This document shows positions 45,605-53,003 of a stretch of 64,000 bases of DNA, piece after piece. The translations under genes and the position numbers were made by a program. Positions within the stretch are counted from its first letter, which is position 1; each line of letters opens with the position of its first letter. The DNA is from Geobacteraceae bacterium (GTDB lineage Bacteria > Desulfobacterota > Desulfuromonadia > Geobacterales > Geobacteraceae): contig JARKPN010000010.1 of the NCBI GenBank assembly GCA_029975275.1, forward strand, positions 1-64,000, in the 5' to 3' direction. The notes under the pieces are model-generated. The model was given only the letters and a program-made list of their open reading frames with translations. It was not told where the DNA came from and did no database searches.

Positions 45605-46657
45605 ATGAAGAGAGCCGGCATATGCGTGCAGTGGTCAATTGCGTTCATTGTACTGCTCATGCTGTTTTGTCTGGCGGCGACCGTCGAGGCGCGTGACATC
45701 ACCGACATGTTCGGCAGACGTTTCAGCCTGTCCGGCCATCCCCGGAAGGTCTTCAGCGCCTCGCCGCCCGATACCTGGCTGCTGTACGCAATCGACCCGA
45801 CGGTACTGGCCGGGCTGAACCTCCCAATCAGGGAACAGGACAAAAGATATCTGCACAAACACGTGCTGCGCCTTCCCCTTATCGGCGGCACCTTCGGCGA
45901 GGCGTCGACCCCGAACATGGAGTCGTTGCTGCGGCTGAATCCCGAGCTGGTGGTGGTGTCCAACGATGAGACTTCCCTGAGCCTGAAGGTCAACCAGGGG
46001 ATGAAGATGCTGAAAAGTCCGGTCCTCGAAATGACCCTTGCCAGGCTCTCCGATTATCCCGAGGCATTTTTGCGCATGGGACGGCTCCTCGGAAGGGAGG
46101 AACGGGGGAAAAGACTGAGCGACTACTGCCGGAAGACGCTTGCGCAGGCCGCCTCTTTTTCCCGGAGCATTCCGAACAGCCGGAAGGTTTCAGTCTACTA
46201 CGCGGAAGGGGTGGACGGGCTTACCACCGAGTGCGACGATTCGCGGCACAGTGAACTTATCGGGCTGGCGGGAGGGGTGAACGTGCATCGCTGCAAGGCC
46301 GGGGACCTCTTCGGCATGGAGAAGGTAGCGCTTGAGCAGGTGCTCGTCTACAATCCCGAGGTGATCCTTGTCATGGACAAGAATTTTTACCGGAGGGTGT
46401 GGAGTGACCCCCGATGGCGAAGGGTCCGGGCCGTAAGGAACCAAAAAGTTTACCTCATTCCGAATCAGCCCCTCAACTGGTTCGACCGTCCCCCGACGTT
46501 CATGCGTTTCATCGGGCTCAAATGGGTCATGAAGTCGCTCTACCCGAAGGAATATCCCGTGGACATTGCCGGGGAGGCGCGGGAGTTCTACCGGCTGTTC
46601 CTGGGGGTCGAGGTGCCGGATGGGGAAATACGGAAGTTGATCTCCGGCGTGCCGTAG
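45605..46657 (+). CDS. Periplasmic substrate-binding protein of FecCD-type importer (paralogue 1)
   Basis: 350 residues. Signal peptide (about 1-29, ending VEAR), then a class III binding protein: DMFGRRFSLSGHPRKVF opening, PNMESLLRLNPELVVV and the C-terminal lobe with VLVYNPEVILVM. Class III proteins hand metal complexes to FecCD/FecE importers. It shares over half of its residues by eye with the next gene (46738-47766), including the unusual NWFDRPP...FMR-IGLKWV segment, so they are duplicates that may have different ligands. The importer genes lie 7 kb upstream. Confidence 0.88.
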   Translation: MKRAGICVQWSIAFIVLLMLFCLAATVEARDITDMFGRRFSLSGHPRKVFSASPPDTWLLYAIDPTVLAGLNLPIREQDKRYLHKHVLRLPLIGGTFGEASTPNMESLLRLNPELVVVSNDETSLSLKVNQGMKMLKSPVLEMTLARLSDYPEAFLRMGRLLGREERGKRLSDYCRKTLAQAASFSRSIPNSRKVSVYYAEGVDGLTTECDDSRHSELIGLAGGVNVHRCKAGDLFGMEKVALEQVLVYNPEVILVMDKNFYRRVWSDPRWRRVRAVRNQKVYLIPNQPLNWFDRPPTFMRFIGLKWVMKSLYPKEYPVDIAGEAREFYRLFLGVEVPDGEIRKLISGVP

Positions 46658-46663
46658 CAAGGC

Positions 46664-46696
46664 GGACCCGCCGGGTTTCGTACACCTGGCAGGTCT
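46664..46696 (+). repeat. Decayed hairpin before the second binding protein gene
   Basis: Same length and layout as 45553-45585, with several substitutions that leave an imperfect stem. TTGTT follows, so it could weakly terminate. Confidence 0.6.
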
Positions 46697-46737
46697 TGTT
46701 GTCACCTTCAAATCAGGTTTGCGTAAAGGAGTAAGAC

Positions 46738-47766
46738 GTGCACAGAATATCGCATCTGTTGACAGCCGTACTGCTGGTCGTCCTCATGTCCGTGGCAATA
46801 GCCGAAGCCAGGGAGATCACCGACATGTACGGCAGGCGGCTTTCCGTACCGGACCGTCCTCGGAAAGTGGTCAGCATCGGGCCGACCGGCACGTATCTCC
46901 TCTACGCGATTGACCCCACGATGCTTGCCGGCCTTAATTTTCCGGTCAGGGAACATCAGAAGAGATACCTGCATGCCCGTTTGAGCCGTCTCCCCGTGAT
47001 CGGCTGGTTCGGTCAGGGGCAGACGCCGAACCGGGAAACGCTGATGCTGATAGACCCGGACGTCATCTTCACCTCGAAAATGGATCAGGCGCTCAGCAAC
47101 AAGATCTACGAACATCTGAAAGTCATGAAAATGCCGGTTGTCGAGTTGACGGTCGAGACGCTTTACGACTATCCTGAAGCCTTTCTGAGCGCCGGCCGGA
47201 TTCTGGGCAGGGAAAAGCGCGCCATGGAACTGGCCGACTACAGCCGAAGAACGCTGCTGGAGGCGGAGGATGTCGTGAAAAGAGTGCCGCGCAATGAAAG
47301 GGTGTCCGTCTATTATGCCGAGGGGCCTGACGGTCTCAGCACCGAGTGCGACACTTCCAGGCATTCGGAGCTGATCCGCCTGGCCGGTGGAATGAACGTG
47401 CACCGATGCGTGGCCAGGAATCCGTACGGGATGGAGAAGGTTTCCATGGAACAGGTGCTTATCTACAATCCGCAGGTGATTCTGGCCTTTGATAAGGGTT
47501 TTTATCGGAGGGTTTTCAAAGACCCCCTCTGGAGAAACATAAGGGCCGTGAAAACAGGGAGAGTGTACCTGATTCCAGAGGAGCCGATCAACTGGTTCGA
47601 CCGTCCCCCGTCCTTCATGCGCATCATCGGCCTCAAGTGGGTCCTGAACAGCTTCTACCCCAATCGGTACGCGGTGGATATAGTCAGGGAAGCGCGGGAG
47701 TTTTATCGGCTGTTTCTTGGAGTGGAGATGCAGGAGCCGGAGATGAAGAGAATATGCAACCGTTGA
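46738..47766 (+). CDS. Periplasmic substrate-binding protein of FecCD-type importer (paralogue 2)
   Basis: 342 residues from a GTG start with AAAGGAG upstream. Signal peptide (about 1-25, ending EAR), EITDMYGRRLSVPDRPRKVVSI and later IYNPQVILAF, aligned nearly end to end with the protein encoded just upstream. MolA of Haemophilus influenzae is a class III molybdate-binding protein of this broad kind; the present pair is a candidate for the same job or for binding a molybdenum/tungsten complex. Bases 47767-47957 hold no supported gene. Confidence 0.87.
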   Translation: MHRISHLLTAVLLVVLMSVAIAEAREITDMYGRRLSVPDRPRKVVSIGPTGTYLLYAIDPTMLAGLNFPVREHQKRYLHARLSRLPVIGWFGQGQTPNRETLMLIDPDVIFTSKMDQALSNKIYEHLKVMKMPVVELTVETLYDYPEAFLSAGRILGREKRAMELADYSRRTLLEAEDVVKRVPRNERVSVYYAEGPDGLSTECDTSRHSELIRLAGGMNVHRCVARNPYGMEKVSMEQVLIYNPQVILAFDKGFYRRVFKDPLWRNIRAVKTGRVYLIPEEPINWFDRPPSFMRIIGLKWVLNSFYPNRYAVDIVREAREFYRLFLGVEMQEPEMKRICNR

Positions 47767-47957
47767 TAACGGGAGGAAAGGCGATGCCGGCCCCTTGCCG
47801 GCAAACCGGTCAGCCGAAAAAACGGCAGACCATGCGATCCATGTGAAGGCTCACCATTGCATTGACGTGAAACGATGACGGAACGGCCGGGTCTCGCCGG
47901 GTATGCCGTCGATGCCGCCTTCCTTGTGGTAGACAAAAAAGCGAATTGAGAAAATGC

Positions 47958-47988
47958 TTGCATCCGTCATATATTTTTGTATATAACG
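47958..47988 (+). promoter_or_regulatory. Promoter overlapped by ModE-type operator, ahead of riboswitch 4
   Basis: CGTCATATA, six bases, TATATAACG (47965-47988) is a near-perfect palindrome in the ModE operator layout (eight of nine and nine of nine). The right half carries a -10 box TATATA (47980), 16 bases after TTGCAT (47958). The design is the same as at 35388-35420. Confidence 0.78.
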
Positions 47989-48015
47989 AAACGTGCCGAC
48001 ATAATTGTATACGAG

Positions 48016-48106
48016 CTCCGACCCGTCTCTCCTACGGCATCCGCTATGGAGGGGGGGCTGTGGGCGTCGCCGGAAACAGCGCCGCCTCCCGTGTTTGGAA
48101 AGGAGT
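48016..48106 (+). promoter_or_regulatory. Moco-type riboswitch 4
   Basis: It runs from CTCCGACC to TTTGGAAAGGAGT, with CGCCGGAAACAGCG and CGCCTCCC. Copy 1 has the same CGCCGGAAACAGCG hairpin. It precedes the XdhC/CoxI gene, a molybdenum-cofactor insertion function, which supports the assignment. Confidence 0.89.
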
Positions 48107-48124
48107 GAACATTGTGGCTCTCTG

Positions 48125-48158
48125 CGGCCGGCGGATGTTTGTCTCCGCCGGCCGTTTT
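48125..48158 (+). terminator. Terminator of riboswitch 4
   Basis: CGGCCGGCGGA and TCCGCCGGCCG pair perfectly around an eight-base loop, then TTTT. It begins 18 bases after the aptamer. Confidence 0.9.
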
Positions 48159-48193
48159 ATTTGTGGCGTACTCATGCCGCAGAGGAAATCATT

Positions 48194-49339
48194 ATGAACA
48201 GGATGATTCAATACATACTCGAATTGCTGGAACAGGGCGAAGACGTGGTCTTGGCAACCGTCGCCGATACTCCCGGATGCAACCGTCTGGCAGGAGCGCG
48301 GATGGTGATTCGAGCCGACGGCCGCACCTGCGGAAGCATCGGAGGGGGGATGCGTGAGGCCGGGGTCCAGCGTGTCGCGTCCGAACTTTTCGCGTCCCGC
48401 GGCCCGCTCATCCGGATAGTGACCGAGCCGGGAGAAGATGTTGTTGCATCGCGGGCCTCCTGCGGCAGCGGGGCAGTGGTTGTCGTCGAGCATATCGCCT
48501 CGATACCGGCCAACGTGAGCTTGTTCCGGGAGCTGCTCGAAGCCCACCGGAAAGGTCTGAAGTGCTGTCTCATTACCTCCGTCTCCGGGGGCGGCGCGGA
48601 AGGGGGACCGCCGGCACGGATTCTCGCCCTGTCCGATGAAAGTCCGCGTACCATCGGCATGGCCGACCCGGCCGTCGATTTTTTCATATCGGGGGAAATG
48701 CTGGGCAGGATACGCCTGCCGGTCATTGAGGACCTCGGCGTCAGGAAATTCTTTCTCAGCCCCTGGAGTGCCCCTGAAACCGTCTTTATCTTCGGCGCTG
48801 GTCACGTTGGACAGGAAGTTGCTGAGTTGACCGAAAAGTCCGGTTTCAGAACGATTGTGCTGGACGACAGGGCAAAGTACGCCAACCGGGATCGATTCCC
48901 CACGGCAGAGGTGGTGGTGCTCGATTCATTCGATGACTGCTTCAGAGGGCTTGCCGTCACCAATGACAGCTACGTCATCATCGTCACCCGTGGCCATCGC
49001 TATGAAAAGGCGCTGGTGAAACAGGCCCTCGGGACCCGGGCGGGCTATATCGGCCTCATCGGAAGCGTCAGAAAGCGCGACGCCCTCTTCGCGGAGCTGG
49101 CCGGAGAAGGGTTCAGCATCGATGATCTTCTGCGGGTCTATTGCCCCACCGGTATCAGCATTCTGGCCGAGACCCCACCGGAGATTGCGGTGAGCATTGC
49201 AGCCCAGCTCGTTCTCCTCCGCTCCAGGAAAAAGGCGGCGGACCGTCGGGAGGTCCGTATGACCCCGGTGTCGGGCTTCCTCCGGAACCCTCAGGACCGT
49301 GAAGCCGACGGGTTTCCCCTGGCACGGATGATAGTGTGA
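48194..49339 (+). CDS. XdhC/CoxI-family molybdenum cofactor maturation protein
   Basis: 381 residues. The N-terminal XdhC/CoxI domain (EDVVLATVADTPGCNR, GSIGGGMREA) and a C-terminal Rossmann part (VFIFGAGHVGQEVAEL, TRGHRYEKALVKQAL, YIGLIGSVRKR) are complete. XdhC-type proteins bind molybdenum cofactor, help add the sulfido ligand and insert it into xanthine-dehydrogenase-family enzymes. No such enzyme is encoded in this window. GAGGAA precedes ATG 48194. Regulation of this gene by a cofactor riboswitch makes direct sense. Confidence 0.93.
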   Translation: MNRMIQYILELLEQGEDVVLATVADTPGCNRLAGARMVIRADGRTCGSIGGGMREAGVQRVASELFASRGPLIRIVTEPGEDVVASRASCGSGAVVVVEHIASIPANVSLFRELLEAHRKGLKCCLITSVSGGGAEGGPPARILALSDESPRTIGMADPAVDFFISGEMLGRIRLPVIEDLGVRKFFLSPWSAPETVFIFGAGHVGQEVAELTEKSGFRTIVLDDRAKYANRDRFPTAEVVVLDSFDDCFRGLAVTNDSYVIIVTRGHRYEKALVKQALGTRAGYIGLIGSVRKRDALFAELAGEGFSIDDLLRVYCPTGISILAETPPEIAVSIAAQLVLLRSRKKAADRREVRMTPVSGFLRNPQDREADGFPLARMIV

Positions 49340-49432
49340 GGGTGCCCGCTTTCGGGGTTCTCTTCGGTTTCCGGCCGGGAGACTTGAAAGGATGAAGGCT
49401 GTTTGTTGAGCAGCCTTGCAAAGGGAATGCGC

Positions 49433-49609
49433 ATGTCACGACAGCAGCCGGCTCCGGGCAACCGGGGTGCGGAGGTCAACTGGAAGAGAATCATCAGCGA
49501 CACCCTGCGGGACATGGATATCGTTCCGGACGGCTTTTCCGGGAAGATCACCATTTCCTTCAAGGACGGCGGCATCAGTTATCTGGAGAAGAAAGAGGTA
49601 TTCAAATAG
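49433..49609 (+). CDS. YezD-like (DUF2292) small protein
   Basis: 58 residues from ATG 49433, preceded by AAGGG. The C-terminal part FSGKITISFKDGGISYLEKKEVF matches the pattern of YezD/DUF2292 proteins (a beta-hairpin G-x-V-x-I-x-x-x-D-G-x-V with E-K near the end). Such genes often lie near sulfur or molybdate transport genes. In-frame starts at 49427 and TTG 49403 are possible. Bases 49610-49738 have nothing evident. Confidence 0.65.
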   Translation: MSRQQPAPGNRGAEVNWKRIISDTLRDMDIVPDGFSGKITISFKDGGISYLEKKEVFK

Positions 49610-49738
49610 GTTCCGCAGGAGCTTGTACCCGCTACCGGCCTGAAGAATGCAAGCAGATCCTCCATGGGCATACGGCATATGAGGCGCACCGGGATCGGTG
49701 TCCGTCGGCCGGAGCTTGCGCAGTGAGGAAATGGGATA

Positions 49739-50425
49739 ATGTTGGACGTATCGATACGCAAGGTATTTCCCGGTATAACCGTTGAGGTGGCGTTCTCCTT
49801 CGAGAACGGGATCCTGGTGCTGTTCGGTCCCTCCGGCTCCGGGAAGACCACCATCCTCAACTCCATCTGCGGGCTGCAGAAGCCCGACGTGGGCCGCATT
49901 TCCCTCGGGGAGAGGCTGTTCTTCTCATCGGAGCAGTCGATCAACATCCCTGTCAGGAAGCGGAAGATAGGATACGTTTTTCAGGAATACGCCCTCTTTC
50001 CCCACATGACCGTGATGAAAAACGTGCTCTACGGGGTACCGGGCGGCTGCAAAAAGGGGAAGCGCTGCCGTATGGGCGTACGCGACGTGTTGGAGATGCT
50101 GAAGATTGACCATCTCAAGGACCGTTATTCCGCCAACCTGTCGGGAGGAGAGAAGCAGAGGGTCGCGTTGGCGCGTGCCTTGATGGTGGAGCCGGACCTG
50201 CTGCTGCTGGATGAGCCCCTGTCGGCGCTTGACTTCGCCACCCGAAGCGAATTGCGGCTGGAGCTGAAGCAGCTGCAGAGGACCTGGGGTATCCCGTTCG
50301 TGCTGGTCACCCACAGCAGGGAGGAGATGAAGTCCCTGGCCGATGAAGTCCTGTTCCTGGAAAGGGGGAAACGCTGCGGGTGTTTCCAGTCGACCCAGCC
50401 CGGGGGGCTGGAGAAGGCGGTCTGA
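49739..50425 (+). CDS. modC: ModC-type molybdate ABC transporter ATPase (without Mop domain)
   Basis: 228 residues: Walker A GPSGSGKTT, Q-loop YVFQEYALFPHMTV, signature LSGGEKQRVALARAL, Walker B LLLLDEPLSALD and the H-switch in VTHSREE. The layout matches ModC/CysA-type ATPases, but the C-terminal molybdate-binding Mop domain of longer ModC proteins is missing. The ModA gene lies downstream; no permease (modB) gene is visible. The start ATG follows GAGGAA. The gene order (ATPase, then binding protein) is reverse to the common modABC. Confidence 0.8.
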   Translation: MLDVSIRKVFPGITVEVAFSFENGILVLFGPSGSGKTTILNSICGLQKPDVGRISLGERLFFSSEQSINIPVRKRKIGYVFQEYALFPHMTVMKNVLYGVPGGCKKGKRCRMGVRDVLEMLKIDHLKDRYSANLSGGEKQRVALARALMVEPDLLLLDEPLSALDFATRSELRLELKQLQRTWGIPFVLVTHSREEMKSLADEVLFLERGKRCGCFQSTQPGGLEKAV

Positions 50426-50474
50426 CAACGGAACCCGGCATGAGTCGTTCACCGGCCCTATAAAAAGTAGTTCA

Positions 50475-50538
50475 GTTTCCATCCGGAAAGTGTCGCCAGG
50501 GGACGGGTCGGAACTTCCCCGAAGCCCCTCGTAATCGG
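50475..50538 (+). repeat. Dispersed repeat element, copy B1 (left arm of inverted pair)
   Basis: GTTTCCATCCGGAAAGTG at the left and GAAGCCCCTCGTAATCGG at the right, as in copy A1 (6177-6239). It lies between the ModC-like gene and modA. Confidence 0.82.
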
Positions 50539-50618
50539 TCACCATCCTTCGCCCGGATCTTAAATACTCTGCTGGATTCAGGCGCTTTCCCGTAATTCAC
50601 CTGATTGCACTGAATCCG

Positions 50619-50696
50619 TACGAGAGGCTCCGTAAAAGCCCCGACCCGTCCCTCATAACATTTTTCCAGGGTTTCAGGATGGGAACTAAGTCTATT
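50619..50696 (-). repeat. Dispersed repeat element, copy B2 (right arm of inverted pair)
   Basis: On the minus strand it begins GTTCCCATCCTGAAACC and continues through GGGACGGGTCGGGGCTTTTA to CTCTCGTA. It matches the left arm, with GGGACGGGTCGG exact in both, so this pair could form a long stem with an 80-base loop. Confidence 0.8.
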
Positions 50697-50741
50697 TGAT
50701 AAGGCATAACGGATGTAACACAACATACTAAGGAGGAAGGT

Positions 50742-51533
50742 ATGAGAAAAACGGCAAGCTTATTGGCATTTCTGTTTGTTGCGGTGTTTCTTGCCGGTCC
50801 CGTTGCCCAGGGGACGGCGCGTGCCGCGGAAAAGAAGGTCGTCCAGGTCTCGGCCGCGATCAGCTTGAAGGACGCTCTCGGCGTCCTGAAGGATATGTAT
50901 GCCAAGACGGCGCCTGGCGTGGGTGTCCAGTTCAACTTTGGTTCATCGGGAATGCTGCAGAAACAGATCGAAGAAGGCGCCCCGGTTGACCTGTTCATCT
51001 CGGCCGGGAAGAAGCAGATGGACGAGCTGTCCGCCAAGGGGCTTATCGTTCCCGAAACCCGTTCGGACCTGCTGGGAAACGAGATTGCGCTGGTGGTGGC
51101 CAAAGAGAAAAAAGGGATCATTCGGACATTCGCGGACCTGGCGGACAAGGCTGAGTCGATCAGTATCGGCCAGCCCGAGACGGTACCGGCCGGCAAGTAC
51201 GGTAAGGAAACCCTGGTCAGCCTGCAGCTCTGGGACAAGGTGGAGAAAAAGGTCATGTTCGCCAAGGACGTGCGTCAGGTCCTGGCCTATGTGGACTCAG
51301 GGAACGTGGATGCGGGTCTCGTCTATGTCACCGATACGGTCGTCATGACGAGCGGCGTGGTGGCCGCCATGGCGCCGAAGGGGTCGCACTCCCCCGTCGT
51401 CTACCCAATGGCGGTTATCAAGGATTCCAAACAAAAGGATGAGGCACGGAAATTCATGGAATTCCTGAAGACTCCGCAGGCGGCCAAGGTGTTCGCACAG
51501 TACAAGTTCATACCCCTGGCCGGAAATCTCTGA
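50742..51533 (+). CDS. modA: Molybdate-binding periplasmic protein
   Basis: 263 residues. Signal peptide (about 1-29, ending ARAAEK), then ModA features: VSAAISLKDAL, FGSSGMLQKQIEEGAPVDLFISA and the C-terminal KDSKQKDEARKFMEFL. Class II oxyanion binders of this type hold molybdate or tungstate through the Ser and main-chain amides of the two S-x-S/G-S-S-G loops. AAGGAGGAAG precedes ATG 50742. A normal partner permease is not in view, so it may use one encoded elsewhere. Confidence 0.94.
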   Translation: MRKTASLLAFLFVAVFLAGPVAQGTARAAEKKVVQVSAAISLKDALGVLKDMYAKTAPGVGVQFNFGSSGMLQKQIEEGAPVDLFISAGKKQMDELSAKGLIVPETRSDLLGNEIALVVAKEKKGIIRTFADLADKAESISIGQPETVPAGKYGKETLVSLQLWDKVEKKVMFAKDVRQVLAYVDSGNVDAGLVYVTDTVVMTSGVVAAMAPKGSHSPVVYPMAVIKDSKQKDEARKFMEFLKTPQAAKVFAQYKFIPLAGNL

Positions 51534-51567
51534 CGCGAGAAGCAGCGGTTCCGTTTTCTTTCTCCAG

Positions 51568-51606
51568 CGACGGGCGTCGCGGTCTCTGTTCCGCGACGCC
51601 CGTCGT
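51568..51606 (+). terminator. Strong hairpin after modA
   Basis: CGACGGGCGTCGCGG pairs perfectly with CCGCGACGCCCGTCG around an eight-base loop. It is followed by TGCGTTTG, a poor T-run. It closes the molybdenum region. Confidence 0.75.
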
Positions 51607-51707
51607 GCGTTTGTATCCCGTCCCCCGTGGAGCCGGGGTGACAGAAGTGTTTGACTCTCAAGTAAAAAAACAGTAATTTAGGCCCTGAAATCTTCAGGGA
51701 GTCCGAC

Positions 51708-52409
51708 ATGGTACGCGGCATCTTTTTTCTCCTCCTTTTCGTCCCCTTTACCCTGTTCGTCATCTTCACCGGAGTGCCGATAACGTTTTTCGATCCCACC
51801 GGGAAATTCCTTCATGCCTACGGCAAGCTCTGGGGCCGCGTGGCGCTGATCTTCGCCGGGGTCAGAGTCGAAGTACAGGGGGCAGAGAAGATCCCGCGGG
51901 ACGTGCCGCTGATTTTCATGGGCAACCACCGGAGCAACTTCGACATCCTTGTGCTCTATGCCGGGCTGCCGCACCACTTCAGTTGGATCGCCAAGGAGGA
52001 ACTGTTCCGGATACCCCTGTTCGGTTACGCCATGAAGCGGGCCGGCTACCTGCCGCTGGACCGGAGCGACGGACGCCGCGCACTGAAGACCATGGAGGCG
52101 GCGGCGGAAAAGATCCGCGGCGGGGTGAGCGTGGTAATCTTCCCGGAGGGTACCCGCTCGATGGACGGAAACCTCCTCCCCTTCAAGCGGGGCGGGTTCC
52201 TGCTGGCGGCCCGGGCCGGGGTGCCGGTGGTGCCGTTCACCATCAACGGCAGCGCCCGGGTCAACCCTCCCAAGCAGGTGAAGATCAAGCCGGGAAAGAT
52301 CACCATTCGCTTCGGCGACCCCATCCCCACCGAGGGTGCCACCGGCAAACGCCGCGACGAGCTCATCGACCGGGTCAGGGCCGCCATCGAGGCGGGGCTG
52401 GAGTCCTGA
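51708..52409 (+). CDS. plsC: 1-acyl-sn-glycerol-3-phosphate acyltransferase
   Basis: 233 residues. A hydrophobic start (about 1-25), the catalytic NHRSNFD (His-x4-Asp) near 72-78 and the substrate motif FPEGTRS near 145-151. It makes phosphatidic acid from lysophosphatidic acid at the inner membrane. Two small genes follow directly and then RNase J and FtsK, likely one operon. Confidence 0.94.
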   Translation: MVRGIFFLLLFVPFTLFVIFTGVPITFFDPTGKFLHAYGKLWGRVALIFAGVRVEVQGAEKIPRDVPLIFMGNHRSNFDILVLYAGLPHHFSWIAKEELFRIPLFGYAMKRAGYLPLDRSDGRRALKTMEAAAEKIRGGVSVVIFPEGTRSMDGNLLPFKRGGFLLAARAGVPVVPFTINGSARVNPPKQVKIKPGKITIRFGDPIPTEGATGKRRDELIDRVRAAIEAGLES

Positions 52410-52410
52410 C

Positions 52411-52593
52411 GTGGCGTGGCTGCACGGGGCAATGATAGCCGTCGGCGTCGCGCTCGTCGGCTGGGGGCTCCCGGCGGCCCACCGGCTGAGGAGCCCTCTG
52501 GACATTCCGGCCGCTCTGGCGGTGTTGGCGGGGGTCATGCTGGGACTGCTCGGCGCGCTGCTGCTGGCGGTACCCGGATTTTTCAAGGGATAG
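52411..52593 (+). CDS. Small membrane protein with two helices
   Basis: 60 residues from GTG 52411, one base after the plsC stop codon. Two hydrophobic segments (about 5-22 and 32-57) separated by the short polar HRLRSPLDIP. No family recognised. The stop lies nine bases before the next gene, so translation coupling inside the plsC-RNase J run is likely; this supports it being real despite its size. Confidence 0.6.
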   Translation: MAWLHGAMIAVGVALVGWGLPAAHRLRSPLDIPAALAVLAGVMLGLLGALLLAVPGFFKG

Positions 52594-52601
52594 GCCGCGC
52601 C

Positions 52602-53003
52602 GTGGGGACCGTCAAATCCGTTATCCTCCACGCGCTGATCATCGCGCTGATCGCCGTGGCCCTCCTCTGGAGCAACACCCTGACCCGCCAGAGTGAGCAG
52701 TTCTCCCGGGGTGAGGAGGCGCGCGGCCGTGGAGATCTCATCGCCGCCGTTGCAGGTTACGAGGCGGCGATCCACATGTACACCCCGTGGAGTTCCCGGG
52801 TGGAGACCGCCGCCGAAAGGCTCTGGGCCATCGGCAAAGAGTTCGAGCGCAAGGGGGATACGGAGCGGGCGCTCATCGCCTACCGTTCCCTCAGGAGCTC
52901 GTTCTACGCGGTCCGGGGGCTGACCCTGCCGGGGAGGGGGTGGATCGAGCGGTGCGACGGGAAGATAGCGCAGCTGACACCGAAAGAGCACCATGACGAC
53001 TGA
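52602..53003 (+). CDS. Single-helix membrane protein with TPR-like tail
   Basis: 133 residues from GTG 52602 after AAGGGA. One membrane helix (about 5-24), then a TPR-like pair of helices (SRGEEARGRGDLIAAVAGYE, KGDTERALIAYRSL). It resembles short membrane-anchored TPR proteins found beside FtsK or RNase genes in some Deltaproteobacteria, but no function can be named. Its last eleven bases overlap the start of the RNase J gene. Confidence 0.72.
   Translation: MGTVKSVILHALIIALIAVALLWSNTLTRQSEQFSRGEEARGRGDLIAAVAGYEAAIHMYTPWSSRVETAAERLWAIGKEFERKGDTERALIAYRSLRSSFYAVRGLTLPGRGWIERCDGKIAQLTPKEHHDD

Noticed and set aside
50697-50741. ModE operator ahead of modA
   Set aside because: Only one half-site-like CATAACG is seen; the left half and spacing do not fit.
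49610-50741. A frameshifted or hidden modB gene
   Set aside because: No hydrophobic multi-helix stretch in any frame in the gaps around the ModC-like gene; the space is taken by repeats.
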